From Nelumbo lutea (taxonomy: Eukaryota; Streptophyta; Magnoliopsida; Proteales; Nelumbonaceae), in NCBI GenBank assembly GCA_022828595.1, contig JAKGHH010000001.1, forward strand, positions 73,156,401-73,220,400: DNA of 64,000 nt, given 5' to 3'. How positions within the stretch are numbered: the first letter of the stretch is position 1; each line of letters begins with the position of its first letter. This document shows positions 57,001 to 59,134 of the stretch, piece by piece. The notes under the pieces were generated by a model, which saw nothing but the letters and a program-made list of their open reading frames with translations, ran no database searches and was not told where the DNA came from. The translations under genes and the position numbers were made by a program.

Positions 57001-58492
57001 AGTTGTATTTTTTCTTGGAAACAGAAAAAATACTTGTGCACCATATTTTCATGTATATCAGCTAACTTAAGTGCATCCTTTCTATATTATACACTCAAAA
57101 CTATACAAATATCTCACAATATATGGAACAAACTAAAAACTATCAAGTTTGGTAAACTGAGAATTCAAGTGTGGTCAATTAGCTCTTTATTGTTAAAGCT
57201 ATGGGACACAGCCCAGAACAACTAAATATTATAAATTTACTCACCCACTAGTCCACTACTGTATTTTATTAGATGCATATTTTATTTTACTAAGTGCAAA
57301 TCTTTTTTCTCTTTTGAAAGGTCAAAATGTACAATCTGAAAAAGGTACAGGTTTAGGCATCTGTCACCTGCTTGAAACTCCCAGTTGAGAACATATGTGG
57401 CATTTATTTAATATTAGAGCATAAAAACCTATTCTGGGACCTCACCTGACAGCCTAAGCTTTTAGGTTGAATGGTTCCTTAAGATATAGAAGGCAAACTT
57501 CAGCATTTCCTAATTAGAGAATGATGGAACATTCCACAGTAGGATATTATTATAATTACTCGGTGAAGAAATAACACGTATGCATTCCATTCATATCATG
57601 ACAGAAGAATTTCCAGAAAAAAAAAATCAATATAGTAAAGGAAGTTCCTAACCTGAAAGAGTGCTTGCCAGGATTTCCATGACAAAATAGATAGTAGAAG
57701 ATAATGCCATGCAAACTAAACCTGAGTACTTTGGTCCGCTCCATAACCATAAAATAGATTGAGAAAAGAATGAAACGTCTGTTTCATTTATCTTTGCTAC
57801 TTGCTCCTGCAAATGGATAAGTTATTATAGCTAAATTCGTTTTCTTTTTCTCACACCTGGAAGCATAACAGTAGCAACTAAAGAACACAATAACAAGCAA
57901 TGTGACAGACATTGCACCAACAAGGAAGGCCTCGATTTTACCTCATATAGCAAGTAAAAAACTAAAAACTACACAATTGTAGACCAGATATATTTAAGAT
58001 ACTTTGCATTATGTCCTCAGACTCCAAAACAAAATGACGACCAACTTAGAAGATGTATTAAGATAAGGGGAGGATGTATTCACCAGGCATAAATGATGCC
58101 TATACTACCACGCAAAACTTATGGCATTTCTGGGTTTACTTTACTGTTTCAACATAATTCCAGAAGAAACCAAATCATAATTACCAAAATTCAACCACGA
58201 TAAATAACAATAGGTAGACGAGAATTAATACAACTACTCCAATCAATGTAAATTGAGAACTAATAGTGAAGTTCCGATTGCAGGGGAAGGCAAATAAATA
58301 AATAACATTCGATTAGGGGTTTACCTTGGGCCTCCTTCTGGGACGAGAGACAGAGAAGATGCTGGACTTGGGTTTCCCAGCCACGGATAATAGAGGAGTG
58401 ATCTGATCGGATACTTGGGGTGCAGCATCGCTAACGACCAATTCGACGACATGATGATCTCCTCCTTTATCTTTCCTCTCTGCAGATTCCAT
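6160..58492 (-). CDS. EamA/DMT-superfamily transporter (SLC35G-like), 10 exons, 388 aa
   Basis: Seen: ten exons on the minus strand join with GT/AG introns and consistent phases (0,1,2,1,1,2,0,0,0) into one open frame of 1167 nt. The ATG at 58490-58492 is the first in frame; a TAG lies in frame upstream in the leader. The product has a hydrophilic N-terminus (about residues 1-80, Arg/Lys-rich near 50-56). About ten hydrophobic segments follow, near 84-104, 111-132, 148-166, 174-194, 201-222, 244-266, 276-297, 305-327, 337-358 and 363-381. That is two five-TM EamA repeats. Family hallmarks are [15 protein letters not shown] with TM4, a FxFRP-type end to TM5 (residues 215-219), and R-A near the end of TM6. 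Known: such proteins are multipass carriers of small solutes or nucleotide-sugar-like substrates, usually in endomembranes or the plasma membrane. The substrate here is unknown. A plastid CRT-like transporter or another DMT branch is possible but less likely. The gene spans 52.3 kb because of transposon-filled introns, yet no exon is damaged. Confidence 0.9.
6539..6604 (-). CDS. DMT transporter exon 9 (residues 323-344)
   Basis: The acceptor is ATTGAAG|GTAC and the donor ATCGAG|GTATAC, phase 0. It encodes 22 residues beginning [12 protein letters not shown]. The A-R-A-L-Q-x-E-K motif after TM8 mirrors the loop of the first EamA repeat. The acceptor AAG is not the usual CAG, but the frame and family pattern support it. 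Confidence 0.86.
6718..6789 (-). CDS. DMT transporter exon 8 (residues 299-322)
   Basis: The acceptor is CTTTTCAG|GAA and the donor GCACAG|GTACAA, phase 0 on both sides. It encodes 24 residues including [17 protein letters not shown] (TM8). It is 4 kb from exon 7; the intron between them carries LINE, SINE, MITE and Helitron debris. Confidence 0.9.
6888..6996. mobile_element. Tourist-like MITE copy 2
   Basis: This 109-bp element has the same termini as the copy at 4143 (GGCTCAGTTTGGAAAGAGTA and its inverse, ending CCAAACTGAGCA). It is flanked by TTA at 6885-6887 and 6997-6999. It lies in intron 7 of the transporter. Confidence 0.85.
7090..7550 (+). pseudogene. LINE zf-RVT-like relic
   Basis: Broken frames on the plus strand read like the C-terminal zinc-binding region of plant L1 LINEs ([19 protein letters not shown] at about 7306-7362). 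A W-K-E-R-N-R-R-I-F-like stretch follows after a frameshift at about 7460-7495. No poly(A) end or target duplication was found, so the limits are approximate. It sits in intron 7. Confidence 0.5.
7551..8645. other. Intron 7 stretch, no feature beyond a (TC)n run
   Basis: A (TC)n microsatellite occupies about 7558-7577. The rest is AT-rich intron sequence; part of 7930-8280 may be older LINE debris, but I could not match a domain. Confidence 0.4.
8646..9018. repeat. (CT)n microsatellites in intron 7
   Basis: Pure CT runs lie at about 8646-8662 and 8981-9016, with CT-rich text continuing to about 9210. Frames reading Ser-Leu or Arg-Glu repeats here are by-products of the run. Confidence 0.85.
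9019..10132 (+). mobile_element. Helitron 3' end (element body approximate)
   Basis: The sequence ends in a 7-bp-stem hairpin, CCTGTGCatcGCGCAGG at 10105-10121. Eleven nt then lead to CTAG at 10129-10132, followed by T. Hairpin plus CTRR before T is the Helitron 3' signature. The 5' TC end could not be fixed; the AT-rich stretch back to the CT runs near 9000 is a plausible body. No RepHel coding is seen. Confidence 0.55.
9841..10050 (+). mobile_element. tRNA-derived SINE
   Basis: A tRNA-like head has an A-box-like TAGTTGGTTGG (9857-9867) and a B-box-like TCATTGAATCC about 40 nt later. A G-rich body and an A-rich tail (from about 10027) follow. This matches plant SINE organisation. A target duplication was not resolved. 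It lies inside the AT-rich stretch that ends at the Helitron terminus. Confidence 0.65.
10835..10901 (-). CDS. DMT transporter exon 7 (residues 276-298)
   Basis: The acceptor is ATTCACAG|GGTT and the donor CTGCAG|GTATAT, running from phase 2 to phase 0. It encodes [20 protein letters not shown], the seventh membrane segment. At 67 nt it is too short to stand out as an open frame. Confidence 0.88.
11338..11491 (-). CDS. DMT transporter exon 6 (residues 225-276)
   Basis: The acceptor is TATGCAG|GAAAG and the donor CCTGT|GTAAG, running from phase 1 to phase 2. It encodes a hydrophilic central loop rich in Ser and Glu (about residues 226-242). TM6 follows ([19 protein letters not shown]) and then the C-L-I-R-A-G motif. 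The open frame runs past the acceptor to 11573, but phase and family similarity place the exon start at 11491. Confidence 0.9.
11880..13140 (+). pseudogene. L1-type LINE 3' remnant
   Basis: Broken plus-strand frames carry [12 protein letters not shown] at about 12117-12152, a motif after the RT domain of plant L1s. [16 protein letters not shown] stretch follows at about 12557-12592. The 3' end reads TTAATAAAAATCTCTGATTACC (13117-13138), typical of L1 tails. It has many stops and lies in intron 5 of the transporter. Confidence 0.6.
13512..13571 (-). CDS. DMT transporter exon 5 (residues 205-225)
   Basis: This is a 60-nt exon between acceptor TTATCAG|GAC and donor CAAG|GTACAAG, phase 1 on both sides. 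It encodes [19 protein letters not shown], the fifth membrane segment ending F-R-P. It lies 26.9 kb from exon 4, directly after the retrotransposon tower. It would be missed without following the phase. Confidence 0.9.
13572..14275. other. Intron 4 flank, nothing recognised
   Basis: AT-rich intron sequence between exon 5 and the outer retrotransposon. No open frame, inverted repeat or RNA gene is visible. Confidence 0.6.
14281..14592 (+). repeat. Copia-1 5' LTR
   Basis: This aligns with the right LTR from the GAGGTTTTAG near its start to TTTTCTACT. The canonical first TG has decayed to TT. Within it, AGATCTATCATTGGCTT occurs twice, a small internal duplication absent from the right LTR. A (TTC)n run lies near 14526-14545. 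Confidence 0.9.
15056..15913 (+). pseudogene. Copia-1 gag fragment
   Basis: It starts at ATG 15056 ([13 protein letters not shown]) and carries the copia gag text [16 protein letters not shown]. The frame shifts near 15205 and hits a stop at 15481. It ends in a zinc knuckle, [14 protein letters not shown], at about 15835-15876. Copia-2 interrupts it directly after the knuckle. Confidence 0.8.
16301..16756 (-). pseudogene. Copia-2 RNase H domain
   Basis: An open 151-residue frame reads the copia RNase [13 protein letters not shown], a RRSTSGVC stretch, [13 protein letters not shown] and [12 protein letters not shown], ending QLADVLTKG. The first catalytic aspartate is kept, but the usual D-W-A-G reads D-L-V-G. 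It lies in the 3' part of Copia-2. Confidence 0.85.
16985..17420. mobile_element. Non-autonomous TTTTAAAA-TIR repeat, copy A, inside Copia-2
   Basis: The ends are ACCAACGTTTTAAAAC (left) and GTTTTAAAACATTGGT in inverted relation (right: CCTTTTAAAACATTGG). It interrupts the Copia-2 RT between GTATCA and TATCAGCTG, suggesting a short TATCA target duplication. Inside are GC-rich GAGGCG/CGCCTC palindromic blocks near both ends and a 140-nt polypyrimidine stretch (17140-17280). No coding. Confidence 0.65.
17410..17514. repeat. Perfect 36-bp inverted repeat at a Copia-2 break
   Basis: 17410-17445 (TTTTAAAACATTGGTATCAG...CCCCAAG) is exactly the reverse complement of 17479-17514. The 33-nt spacer is ordinary copia RT sequence. 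The right arm replaces expected copia bases, so it looks like templated filler from a repair event. Confidence 0.9.
17509..18568 (-). pseudogene. Copia-2 integrase C-end, hinge and reverse transcriptase
   Basis: Two frames (18568-18050 and 17962-17509) read the Pro/Ser-rich hinge, the [11 protein letters not shown] motif, RT start (DGSIERYKA) and [16 protein letters not shown]. The RT active site reads YADG instead of YVDD (about 17664-17675). About 60 residues are missing between LSMQ and SLYGLKQ (around 17820). Either change alone would abolish polymerase activity. Confidence 0.85.
18471..19830 (-). pseudogene. Copia-2 protease remnant, GAG-pre-integrase and integrase
   Basis: The minus strand reads a protease remnant (IIDSGA-like at about 19760, with an adjacent stop). 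[18 protein letters not shown] pre-integrase zinc segment (19366 downward), [14 protein letters not shown] and [19 protein letters not shown] follow, then the core [13 protein letters not shown] near 18900. Frames change at about 19020 and 18800. Confidence 0.8.
20055..20801 (-). pseudogene. Copia-2 gag fragment
   Basis: It reads [15 protein letters not shown] and [13 protein letters not shown] near the start and a zinc knuckle [15 protein letters not shown] near 20110. The last Cys of CX2CX4HX4C is Tyr, so the knuckle is broken. There are several stops between 20290 and 20580. It shares high identity with Copia-1 gag at 15056. Confidence 0.8.
21900..22336 (+). pseudogene. Copia-1 gag end and aspartic protease
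   Basis: After Copia-2 the outer element resumes. Broken frames carry the end of gag, then the protease [16 protein letters not shown] with the D-S-G-A catalytic motif at about 22190. The frame ends where the LINE is inserted. Confidence 0.75.
22556..22891 (-). pseudogene. LINE RNase HI domain
   Basis: It reads [28 protein letters not shown] and [14 protein letters not shown], with the D, E and D of the RNase HI catalytic set in place. It is followed by the 3' end of the LINE. It resembles the L1 3' fragment at 47310-47553. Confidence 0.85.
22866..24289 (-). pseudogene. LINE linker and zf-RVT domain
   Basis: It reads [20 protein letters not shown] (24240 downward), then a W-rich linker, and in 23390-22866 the zinc-binding C-V-L-C...[17 protein letters not shown] pattern of the reverse-transcriptase zinc-binding domain. 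Stops separate the pieces near 23990 and 24100. Confidence 0.82.
24296..25675 (-). pseudogene. LINE reverse transcriptase
   Basis: It reads [20 protein letters not shown], a [11 protein letters not shown] block, GIRQGG and, in a second frame, [10 protein letters not shown] (FADD catalytic motif intact near 24540). A one-base insertion near 24680 breaks the frame between the two halves. Upstream text to 25675 matches the linker before RT. Family: plant L1 (RVT_1). Confidence 0.88.
25746..25914 (+). pseudogene. Copia-1 GAG-pre-integrase piece
   Basis: The text AAAGAGGATGATTGGGAGTAG through GGTGAATGGAATCTAC parallels minus-strand Copia-2 at about 19430-19490. It shows that the outer element continues between the LINE and the next insertion. 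It ends at the tail of a TGCTTTGGCATAATTGGTAA segment. Confidence 0.7.
25915..26566. mobile_element. Non-autonomous TTTTAAAA-TIR repeat, copy B, inside Copia-1
   Basis: The left end is CAGTGATTTAAAAGGCACGC and the right end CACTTTTAAAACACTAATA in inverted relation. GC-rich GCCT/AGGC blocks lie just inside both ends. About 650 bp with AT-rich middle and no coding. Its middle shares text with copy C at 49621-50272 (CTCGAGGCA / CTTGAGGCA, TTCTTAATCC). Confidence 0.7.
26567..27412 (+). pseudogene. Copia-1 integrase
   Basis: It reads [17 protein letters not shown] (26624-26674), then broken text of the core, and in 27076-27363 [20 protein letters not shown] and [14 protein letters not shown]. These are the end-of-integrase motifs seen also in Copia-2. 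Stops and indels are frequent. It ends where Copia-3 is inserted. Confidence 0.75.
27413..27683 (+). repeat. Copia-3 5' LTR
   Basis: It starts TGTCGGTTCGGCTG and ends TTCTAGCAAACA, directly before the primer-binding site. A (TTC)n run sits at about 27632-27662. A TATTTAAGATTG word near 27570 may be the TATA region. Confidence 0.88.
28191..29238 (+). pseudogene. Copia-3 gag
   Basis: Two overlapping frames (28191-28568 and 28513-29238) carry a UBN2-type copia gag: [31 protein letters not shown], then a frameshift, [20 protein letters not shown] and a zinc knuckle [14 protein letters not shown] at about 28981-29022. One frameshift near 28550 is the main lesion. Confidence 0.85.
29320..29562 (+). 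pseudogene. Copia-3 protease
   Basis: It reads [20 protein letters not shown] with the D-S-G-A catalytic motif near 29350. The frame breaks in a G-run near 29465. It stops at the Copia-4 insertion; the text resumes at 35034 with the pre-integrase segment. Confidence 0.8.
29563..29850 (-). repeat. Copia-4 3' LTR (left copy)
   Basis: TGTTAGAATT to CGCTAACA on the plus strand. Near-identical to 34742-35028. It contains a GAGAAAGAGAGAAAGA purine stretch. Confidence 0.93.
29858..31485 (-). pseudogene. Copia-4 reverse transcriptase and RNase H
   Basis: The long frame 31485-30157 (442 residues) carries the hinge, [72 protein letters not shown], the intact [13 protein letters not shown] (YVDD about 30802-30813), [16 protein letters not shown] and [16 protein letters not shown] frameshift near 30190 moves RNase H into the 30181-29858 frame ([22 protein letters not shown]). 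This is the best preserved RT in the window. Confidence 0.92.
31209..32609 (-). pseudogene. Copia-4 integrase
   Basis: A frame of 466 residues reads [70 protein letters not shown] (the D, D and E region of the integrase core) and [20 protein letters not shown] Ser/Pro-rich hinge follows. It overlaps the RT frame around 31209-31485, showing a frameshift near 31470. Confidence 0.9.
32609..33139 (-). pseudogene. Copia-4 protease and GAG-pre-integrase
   Basis: It reads [20 protein letters not shown] with D-S-G-A intact, then [20 protein letters not shown]. The last residues run into the integrase frame at a shift near 32610. Confidence 0.85.
33121..34131 (-). pseudogene. Copia-4 gag
   Basis: ATG at 34131 is followed by an in-frame TAG near 34081. 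The UBN2-like domain is in 34068-33778: [40 protein letters not shown] Gly/Arg-rich segment and the zinc-knuckle region continue in other frames to 33121. The early stop and frameshifts make it non-coding. Confidence 0.8.
34742..35028 (-). repeat. Copia-4 5' LTR (right copy)
   Basis: Starts TGTTAGGATT and ends CGCTAACA on plus, followed by CTTAC. The primer-binding site lies immediately to its left. Confidence 0.93.
35034..36087 (+). pseudogene. Copia-3 pre-integrase and integrase
   Basis: It resumes after Copia-4 with [52 protein letters not shown] and [20 protein letters not shown] follow. A stop at 35581 separates the core (HSDNVAEYF near 35592; [14 protein letters not shown] near 35680). 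The tail frame 35809-36087 ends [15 protein letters not shown]. Confidence 0.85.
36115..37370 (+). pseudogene. Copia-3 hinge and reverse transcriptase
   Basis: Frames 36115-36675, 36676-36894, 36854-37075 and 37106-37351 carry [89 protein letters not shown] and [14 protein letters not shown] (YVDD intact near 37104). TAG at about 36673 and 37074 and a frameshift near 36840 break it. It ends at a deletion after PIEQNHGL. Confidence 0.88.
37371..37488 (+). repeat. Copia-3 3' LTR remnant with duplicated end
   Basis: GTTGTGTTCCAACAAACATATTCCATCTCC (37399-37428 region) is followed by a (TTC)n run. A second copy, GTTGTGTTCCAGCAAACATATTCCATCTCC, then ends the element. Each copy joins the LTR end to the TATTC target and Copia-1 CATCTCC. 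So about 73 bp spanning the element boundary were duplicated in tandem after insertion. Confidence 0.8.
37494..37800 (+). pseudogene. Copia-1 hinge segment
   Basis: A Pro-rich stretch ([17 protein letters not shown]) and [12 protein letters not shown] parallel the Copia-2 hinge. It ends where the RT should start; the reading continues instead into a CCCGGCCCG-rich insertion. Confidence 0.75.
37801..38480. repeat. Insertion with a 296-bp tandem duplication inside Copia-1
   Basis: GC-rich GGGCCAAAAAGCCCGGCCCGC starts a foreign segment. The text from about 37894 (GCCCGAGCCCAGCCTGACC...) to GAGTTTGAGAT at about 38190 recurs with offset 296 (37911 versus 38207). Both copies end in the same Copia-1 RT text ([10 protein letters not shown]). 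So the duplication is secondary to insertion plus loss of RT. Parts resemble the ACCCG-rich MITE at 50354-50876. Confidence 0.75.
38429..39330 (+). pseudogene. Copia-1 RT end and RNase H
   Basis: It reads [50 protein letters not shown] and, in a new frame, [19 protein letters not shown] and [12 protein letters not shown]. The RNase H D and E positions are kept; stops occur at about 39032 and elsewhere. The polypurine tract and right LTR follow. Confidence 0.85.
39359..39660 (+). repeat. Copia-1 3' LTR
   Basis: It begins TGTTGAGGTTTTAG after the polypurine tract and ends GAATTTTCTACT, followed by the target repeat CATTT. Confidence 0.9.
39666..40467. other. Intron 4 right flank
   Basis: AT-rich intron sequence between Copia-1 and exon 4. 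It contains an (AT)n microsatellite at about 40291-40313 and A/T homopolymers. No gene or mobile-element end is recognised. Confidence 0.6.
40468..40583 (-). CDS. DMT transporter exon 4 (residues 166-205)
   Basis: The acceptor is TTTTCAG|CAT and the donor GGAG|GTATGC. Phase runs from 2 to 1. It encodes [19 protein letters not shown] and the N-E-K-L loop, the most diagnostic EamA stretch. The loop LxxA-x-x-L-x-x-x-x-P-I before a basic/acidic E-K turn is conserved in the family. Confidence 0.93.
41030..41280 (-). mobile_element. SINE-like segment with tRNA-type head
   Basis: The minus strand reads TTGGTGTAAGGG (A-box-like) and, about 35 nt later, GTGGGTTCAGGTCTGAGAG with a B-box-like GGTTCAGGTC. 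The same GGTTCA(A/G)GTCTGAGAG word occurs at 49480-49500 on minus. Ends and target duplication were not resolved. Confidence 0.4.
42004..42516. repeat. Tandem duplication, 263-bp period
   Basis: 42004-42253 and 42267-42516 are near-identical (GACAAACAAAGATCTTCTG...AAAGCCACTGTTTAAA), with a 13-nt joint. It lies in intron 3; no coding. Unit ends carry TTTAAAAGCCACTGTTTAAA, loosely like the termini of the TTTTAAAA-TIR family. Confidence 0.9.
42785..43343 (+). pseudogene. RTE-type LINE reverse transcriptase, 5' part of split copy
   Basis: Frames 42789-43097 and 43069-43323 read [20 protein letters not shown] (FADD kept), [57 protein letters not shown] and [20 protein letters not shown]. These are hallmarks of plant RTE LINEs. 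The copy is 5'-truncated and continues at 44200 after an inserted solo LTR. Confidence 0.88.
43344..44199. mobile_element. Solo LTR inside the RTE LINE
   Basis: TGTAGG...CCTACA termini of 856 bp are flanked by GCTCC on both sides (43339-43343 and 44200-44204). The sequence is GC-rich, with CCATAAATAGGGATCC-type promoter text near 44027. It has no coding. RTE text is continuous across the site once it is removed, so this is a clean solo LTR; a Ty3/gypsy origin is likely but not proven. Confidence 0.85.
44200..44475 (+). pseudogene. RTE-type LINE 3' end
   Basis: The text resumes with [40 protein letters not shown] and the C-terminal [11 protein letters not shown] stop. A 3' tail with (GAT)n at about 44453-44472 follows. 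RTE LINEs end in short tandem repeats of this kind. Confidence 0.88.
44476..45654. other. Intron 3 stretch, nothing recognised
   Basis: AT-rich intron sequence with short homopolymers. Frames here are short and match no family. Confidence 0.5.
46554..46710. repeat. Three 53-bp tandem repeats in the gypsy-like LTR
   Basis: GTTCTCGCAGGTCCCTCAGC...GAGGAGGAAAAGATGGA starts at 46555, 46608 and 46661, giving a 53-nt period with a few changes. Confidence 0.88.
46770..47000. repeat. 15-bp minisatellite in the gypsy-like LTR
   Basis: About fifteen imperfect copies of a unit close to GTTCGCCACCAGGCA. Related but looser text stands at about 45940-46080. Its six frames stay open and yield repetitive, artificial peptides. 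Confidence 0.9.
47061..47289. other. Segment right of the gypsy-like LTR
   Basis: Possible start of the element leader followed by intron sequence. No further feature seen. Confidence 0.4.
47310..47553 (-). mobile_element. Short 5'-truncated L1 LINE end with 20-bp TSD
   Basis: GATCTTCATTTCTTTTTTCC occurs at 47290-47309 and again at 47554-47573, flanking a 244-bp segment. The plus-strand left end is a T-run (poly(A) on minus). The text GCATATTACAACTGTGCCCAAAA resembles the LINE 3' end near 22480 (ACATCTGTGCCCAAAAC). Confidence 0.88.
47574..49059. other. Intron 3 right part; possible LINE tail near 48000-48330
   Basis: A stretch around 48060-48330 ends in TTTTAATAATTTTTTTATTTG and an A-run, like an L1 3' end, with a short preceding frame of no certain family. 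Nothing else is recognised. Confidence 0.35.
49060..49234 (-). CDS. DMT transporter exon 3 (residues 108-166)
   Basis: The acceptor is ATGACAG|GTC and the donor TACAG|GTAAAA. Phase runs from 1 to 2. It holds TM2 ([18 protein letters not shown]) and the start of TM3 ([15 protein letters not shown]). The E-I-V-F-x-R segment and the R-A-L-x-G-Y motif are typical of the first EamA repeat of SLC35G-like proteins. Confidence 0.92.
49390..49540 (-). mobile_element. SINE-like segment with tRNA-type head
   Basis: The minus strand reads AAATGGTAAGATCTCGGG and then CATGGTTCAAGTCTGAGAGG (B-box-like GGTTCAAGTC). It continues GGCCACTCTATGC. It shares the B-box word with 41030-41280. The limits are approximate. 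Confidence 0.4.
49621..50272. mobile_element. Non-autonomous TTTTAAAA-TIR repeat, copy C
   Basis: The left end is CCAGTGTTCTAAAAGC and the right end CCTTTTAAATCACTG in inverted relation. Subterminal GCCTAGG/CCTAGGC-type blocks are present. About 650 bp, with a middle sharing AGGC, CTTAATCC and TTTTAAAAATAT text with copy B. It lies in intron 2 and is non-coding. Confidence 0.65.
50354..50876. mobile_element. MULE-like MITE with ACCCG-rich ends
   Basis: The ends AGGGATGACAATGGGTTGGG and AACCCGACCCGTTGACATCCCT form a roughly 22-bp inverted repeat. CTATGCTT(A) and CTATGCTA(A) flank it, a 9-bp target duplication with one change. The termini resemble the 4381-4793 element (AGGGNTGTCAACGG). Confidence 0.75.
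51415..53340 (-). pseudogene. Copia-5 RT and RNase H
   Basis: It reads [13 protein letters not shown] (hinge), [46 protein letters not shown] and [14 protein letters not shown] (FVDD near 52450). Then come [32 protein letters not shown] and [12 protein letters not shown]. RNase H is broken after 51901 and carries a 112-bp tandem duplication at 51675-51900. Numerous frameshifts. Confidence 0.85.
51675..51905. repeat. 112-bp tandem duplication in Copia-5 RNase H
   Basis: AAGGGACCTAACCCAAAGTAG...ATGAAATCAA occurs twice in direct succession (anchors at about 51679 and 51794), with only a few differences. It duplicates part of the RNase H frame. Confidence 0.88.
53400..55080. other. Intron 2 stretch with small inverted and LINE-like pieces
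   Basis: 53440-53580 holds two forms of GGGAAGCC(C/T)ATTTTAGG and a GGAGCTTTTCG word, possibly a hAT-type MITE edge. 54640-54790 on plus reads [11 protein letters not shown], similar to the C-end of an L1 RNase H, but is too short to be sure. The remainder shows nothing. Confidence 0.35.
55085..55631 (+). pseudogene. RTE-type LINE remnant, 5' part
   Basis: Decayed text parallels the copy at 42785: CAGGACAAGGTCCCATGGTGCA, then AGAAGAACAAATTGAAGAG, GGTGCATCTGG and GGTTAAGTCATGTGCATAGAC. No frame survives. It is interrupted at AGCAATGA by an insertion to about 56662. Confidence 0.7.
55870..56455 (-). pseudogene. RTE-type LINE 3' fragment, reverse orientation
   Basis: The minus strand reads [20 protein letters not shown] (56440 downward), [13 protein letters not shown] (about 56140 downward), [15 protein letters not shown], and ends HVADPI stop with a (GAT)n tail at 55877-55892. 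A SINE interrupts it at about 56158-56285. Confidence 0.8.
56158..56285 (-). mobile_element. tRNA-derived SINE in the RTE fragment
   Basis: The minus strand reads TAGTTGGTAGGATTTCAGAC (A box) and GACTTGGGATCAAATCCCAC (B box GGGATCAAATCC). A G-rich body ends GGGCTACCCC. It has the same layout as the SINE at 9841-10050. Confidence 0.65.
56663..57005 (+). pseudogene. RTE-type LINE remnant, 3' part
   Basis: It continues the 55085 copy: GACTGCACCAATGAGGAGAG, CTTGGTGCAAGTTGAAGG, and the 3' end TAGACAACCCCAAATGGTTGGGATTAAGGCT. No frame remains. Confidence 0.65.
57006..57652. other. Intron 2 right end
   Basis: AT-rich intron sequence before exon 2. Nothing recognised. Confidence 0.6.
57653..57806 (-). 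CDS. DMT transporter exon 2 (residues 57-107)
   Basis: The acceptor is TTTGCAG|GAG and the donor TCAG|GTTAGG, leaving phase 1. It begins [10 protein letters not shown] and carries the first membrane segment, [19 protein letters not shown]. It is 154 nt long and has no in-frame stop. Confidence 0.9.
57807..58324. other. Intron 1 of the transporter
   Basis: A 518-bp intron with GT donor at 58324-58323 and CAG acceptor at 57809-57807. No element recognised. Confidence 0.8.
58325..58492 (-). CDS. DMT transporter exon 1 (residues 1-56)
   Basis: Encodes the cytosolic-looking N-terminus, starting [10 protein letters not shown] and ending RPRRRPK. The donor is AAG|GTAA at 58324-58323, phase 0. Reading further upstream in frame gives only TTG and CTG codons before a TAG, so ATG at 58492 is the start. 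No signal peptide is evident. Confidence 0.88.
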
Positions 58493-58538
58493 ACCTCTCA
58501 GCAAACCTTGAATCTGTACAAACCCCTATTTCTAAAAA

Positions 58539-58577
58539 CTACGGCAACTGGCAAGCAACCACAGCCATAATTCTCAT
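58539..58577 (-). CDS. Possible upstream ORF in the transporter 5' leader (12 codons)
   Basis: An ATG at 58577 opens a 12-codon frame (MRIMAVVACQLP) ending in TAG at 58539, 46 nt before the transporter ATG. If the transcript starts upstream of it, this could reduce initiation at the main ATG. The transcription start is not visible, so whether it is transcribed is an inference. Confidence 0.35.
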   Translation of the reverse strand: MRIMAVVACQLP

Positions 58578-58599
58578 CGACGGCAGGCACAGAGAAACG

Positions 58600-58730
58600 A
58601 GATGGAGGGGTTGGGTTGGGCCTTGGGAAACGCTTTTAGAATTTAGAGACGGGACCGAGAGTTCTCTTTATTGGCCCAAACTCACTGAAAGAAGACATTT
58701 AAACGGTCAACCGTTTACGGGACACGTGGA
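58600..58730 (-). promoter_or_regulatory. Probable promoter of the DMT transporter
   Basis: Seen: a CACGTG G-box at 58723-58728, the near-palindrome AAACGGTCAACCGTTT at 58701-58716 (contains a TTGAC W-box core on the minus strand and MYB-like AACCGTT), and two GGCCCA/TGGGCC site-II-type motifs at about 58613-58620 and 58673-58679. No clear TATA box is present. Known: G-box, W-box and site-II motifs are common in plant promoters. Use in this gene is inferred from position only. Confidence 0.5.
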
Positions 58731-58755
58731 AAGATTGCAGTTGGTGAGGAGACGG

Positions 58756-58894
58756 GATCTGTTCCACACTTGGCGCCTCACATGCACATCCACCGTGCAT
58801 TGGGAATATCTCCCGTGAATAATACCTAATATTTACTGGAGATGCTCCCAATGCATGGTAGGATGTGCGTGAGACGCCTGTGAGGAGCTGATCA
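58756..58894. repeat. Fold-back element 1 upstream of the transporter
   Basis: The arms GCGCCTCACATGCACATCCA and GGATGTGCGTGAGACGCC, plus GTGCATTGGGAATATCTCCC and GGAGATGCTCCCAATGCA, are imperfect inverse complements around an AT-rich loop at about 58815-58840. It folds into one long hairpin. Confidence 0.82.
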
Positions 58895-58965
58895 GGTCTT
58901 GTTGGTGAGACCTCTTGTACACTCTCGTCTCTCGAAACTCGAGAGGAGCTATGGAGATTGAGACT

Positions 58966-59120
58966 GGATCTGCTCCTCACACTTAGCGCCTTATAGGCGC
59001 CTCACACACACATCCTATCATTCATTGGGATCATCTCCCATTCTTATTATTATTCATGGGAGATGTTCCCAATGAATGGTGAATGTGCATATGAGACGCT
59101 CATTTGTGAGGAGCAGATCC
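58966..59120. repeat. Fold-back element 2 upstream of the transporter
   Basis: The ends GGATCTGCTCCTCACA and TGTGAGGAGCAGATCC pair perfectly over 16 bp. Inner text ATTCATTGGGATCATCTCCCA pairs with TGGGAGATGTTCCCAATGAA. A TTATTATTATT loop lies at about 59044-59054. Sequence-related to element 1. Confidence 0.88.
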
Positions 59121-59134
59121 CGTCACATGGAGAT

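Noticed and set aside
58490..58504. Longer N-terminus starting at 58504
   Set aside because: It would begin at TTG. The first ATG in frame is at 58492 and an in-frame stop lies upstream.
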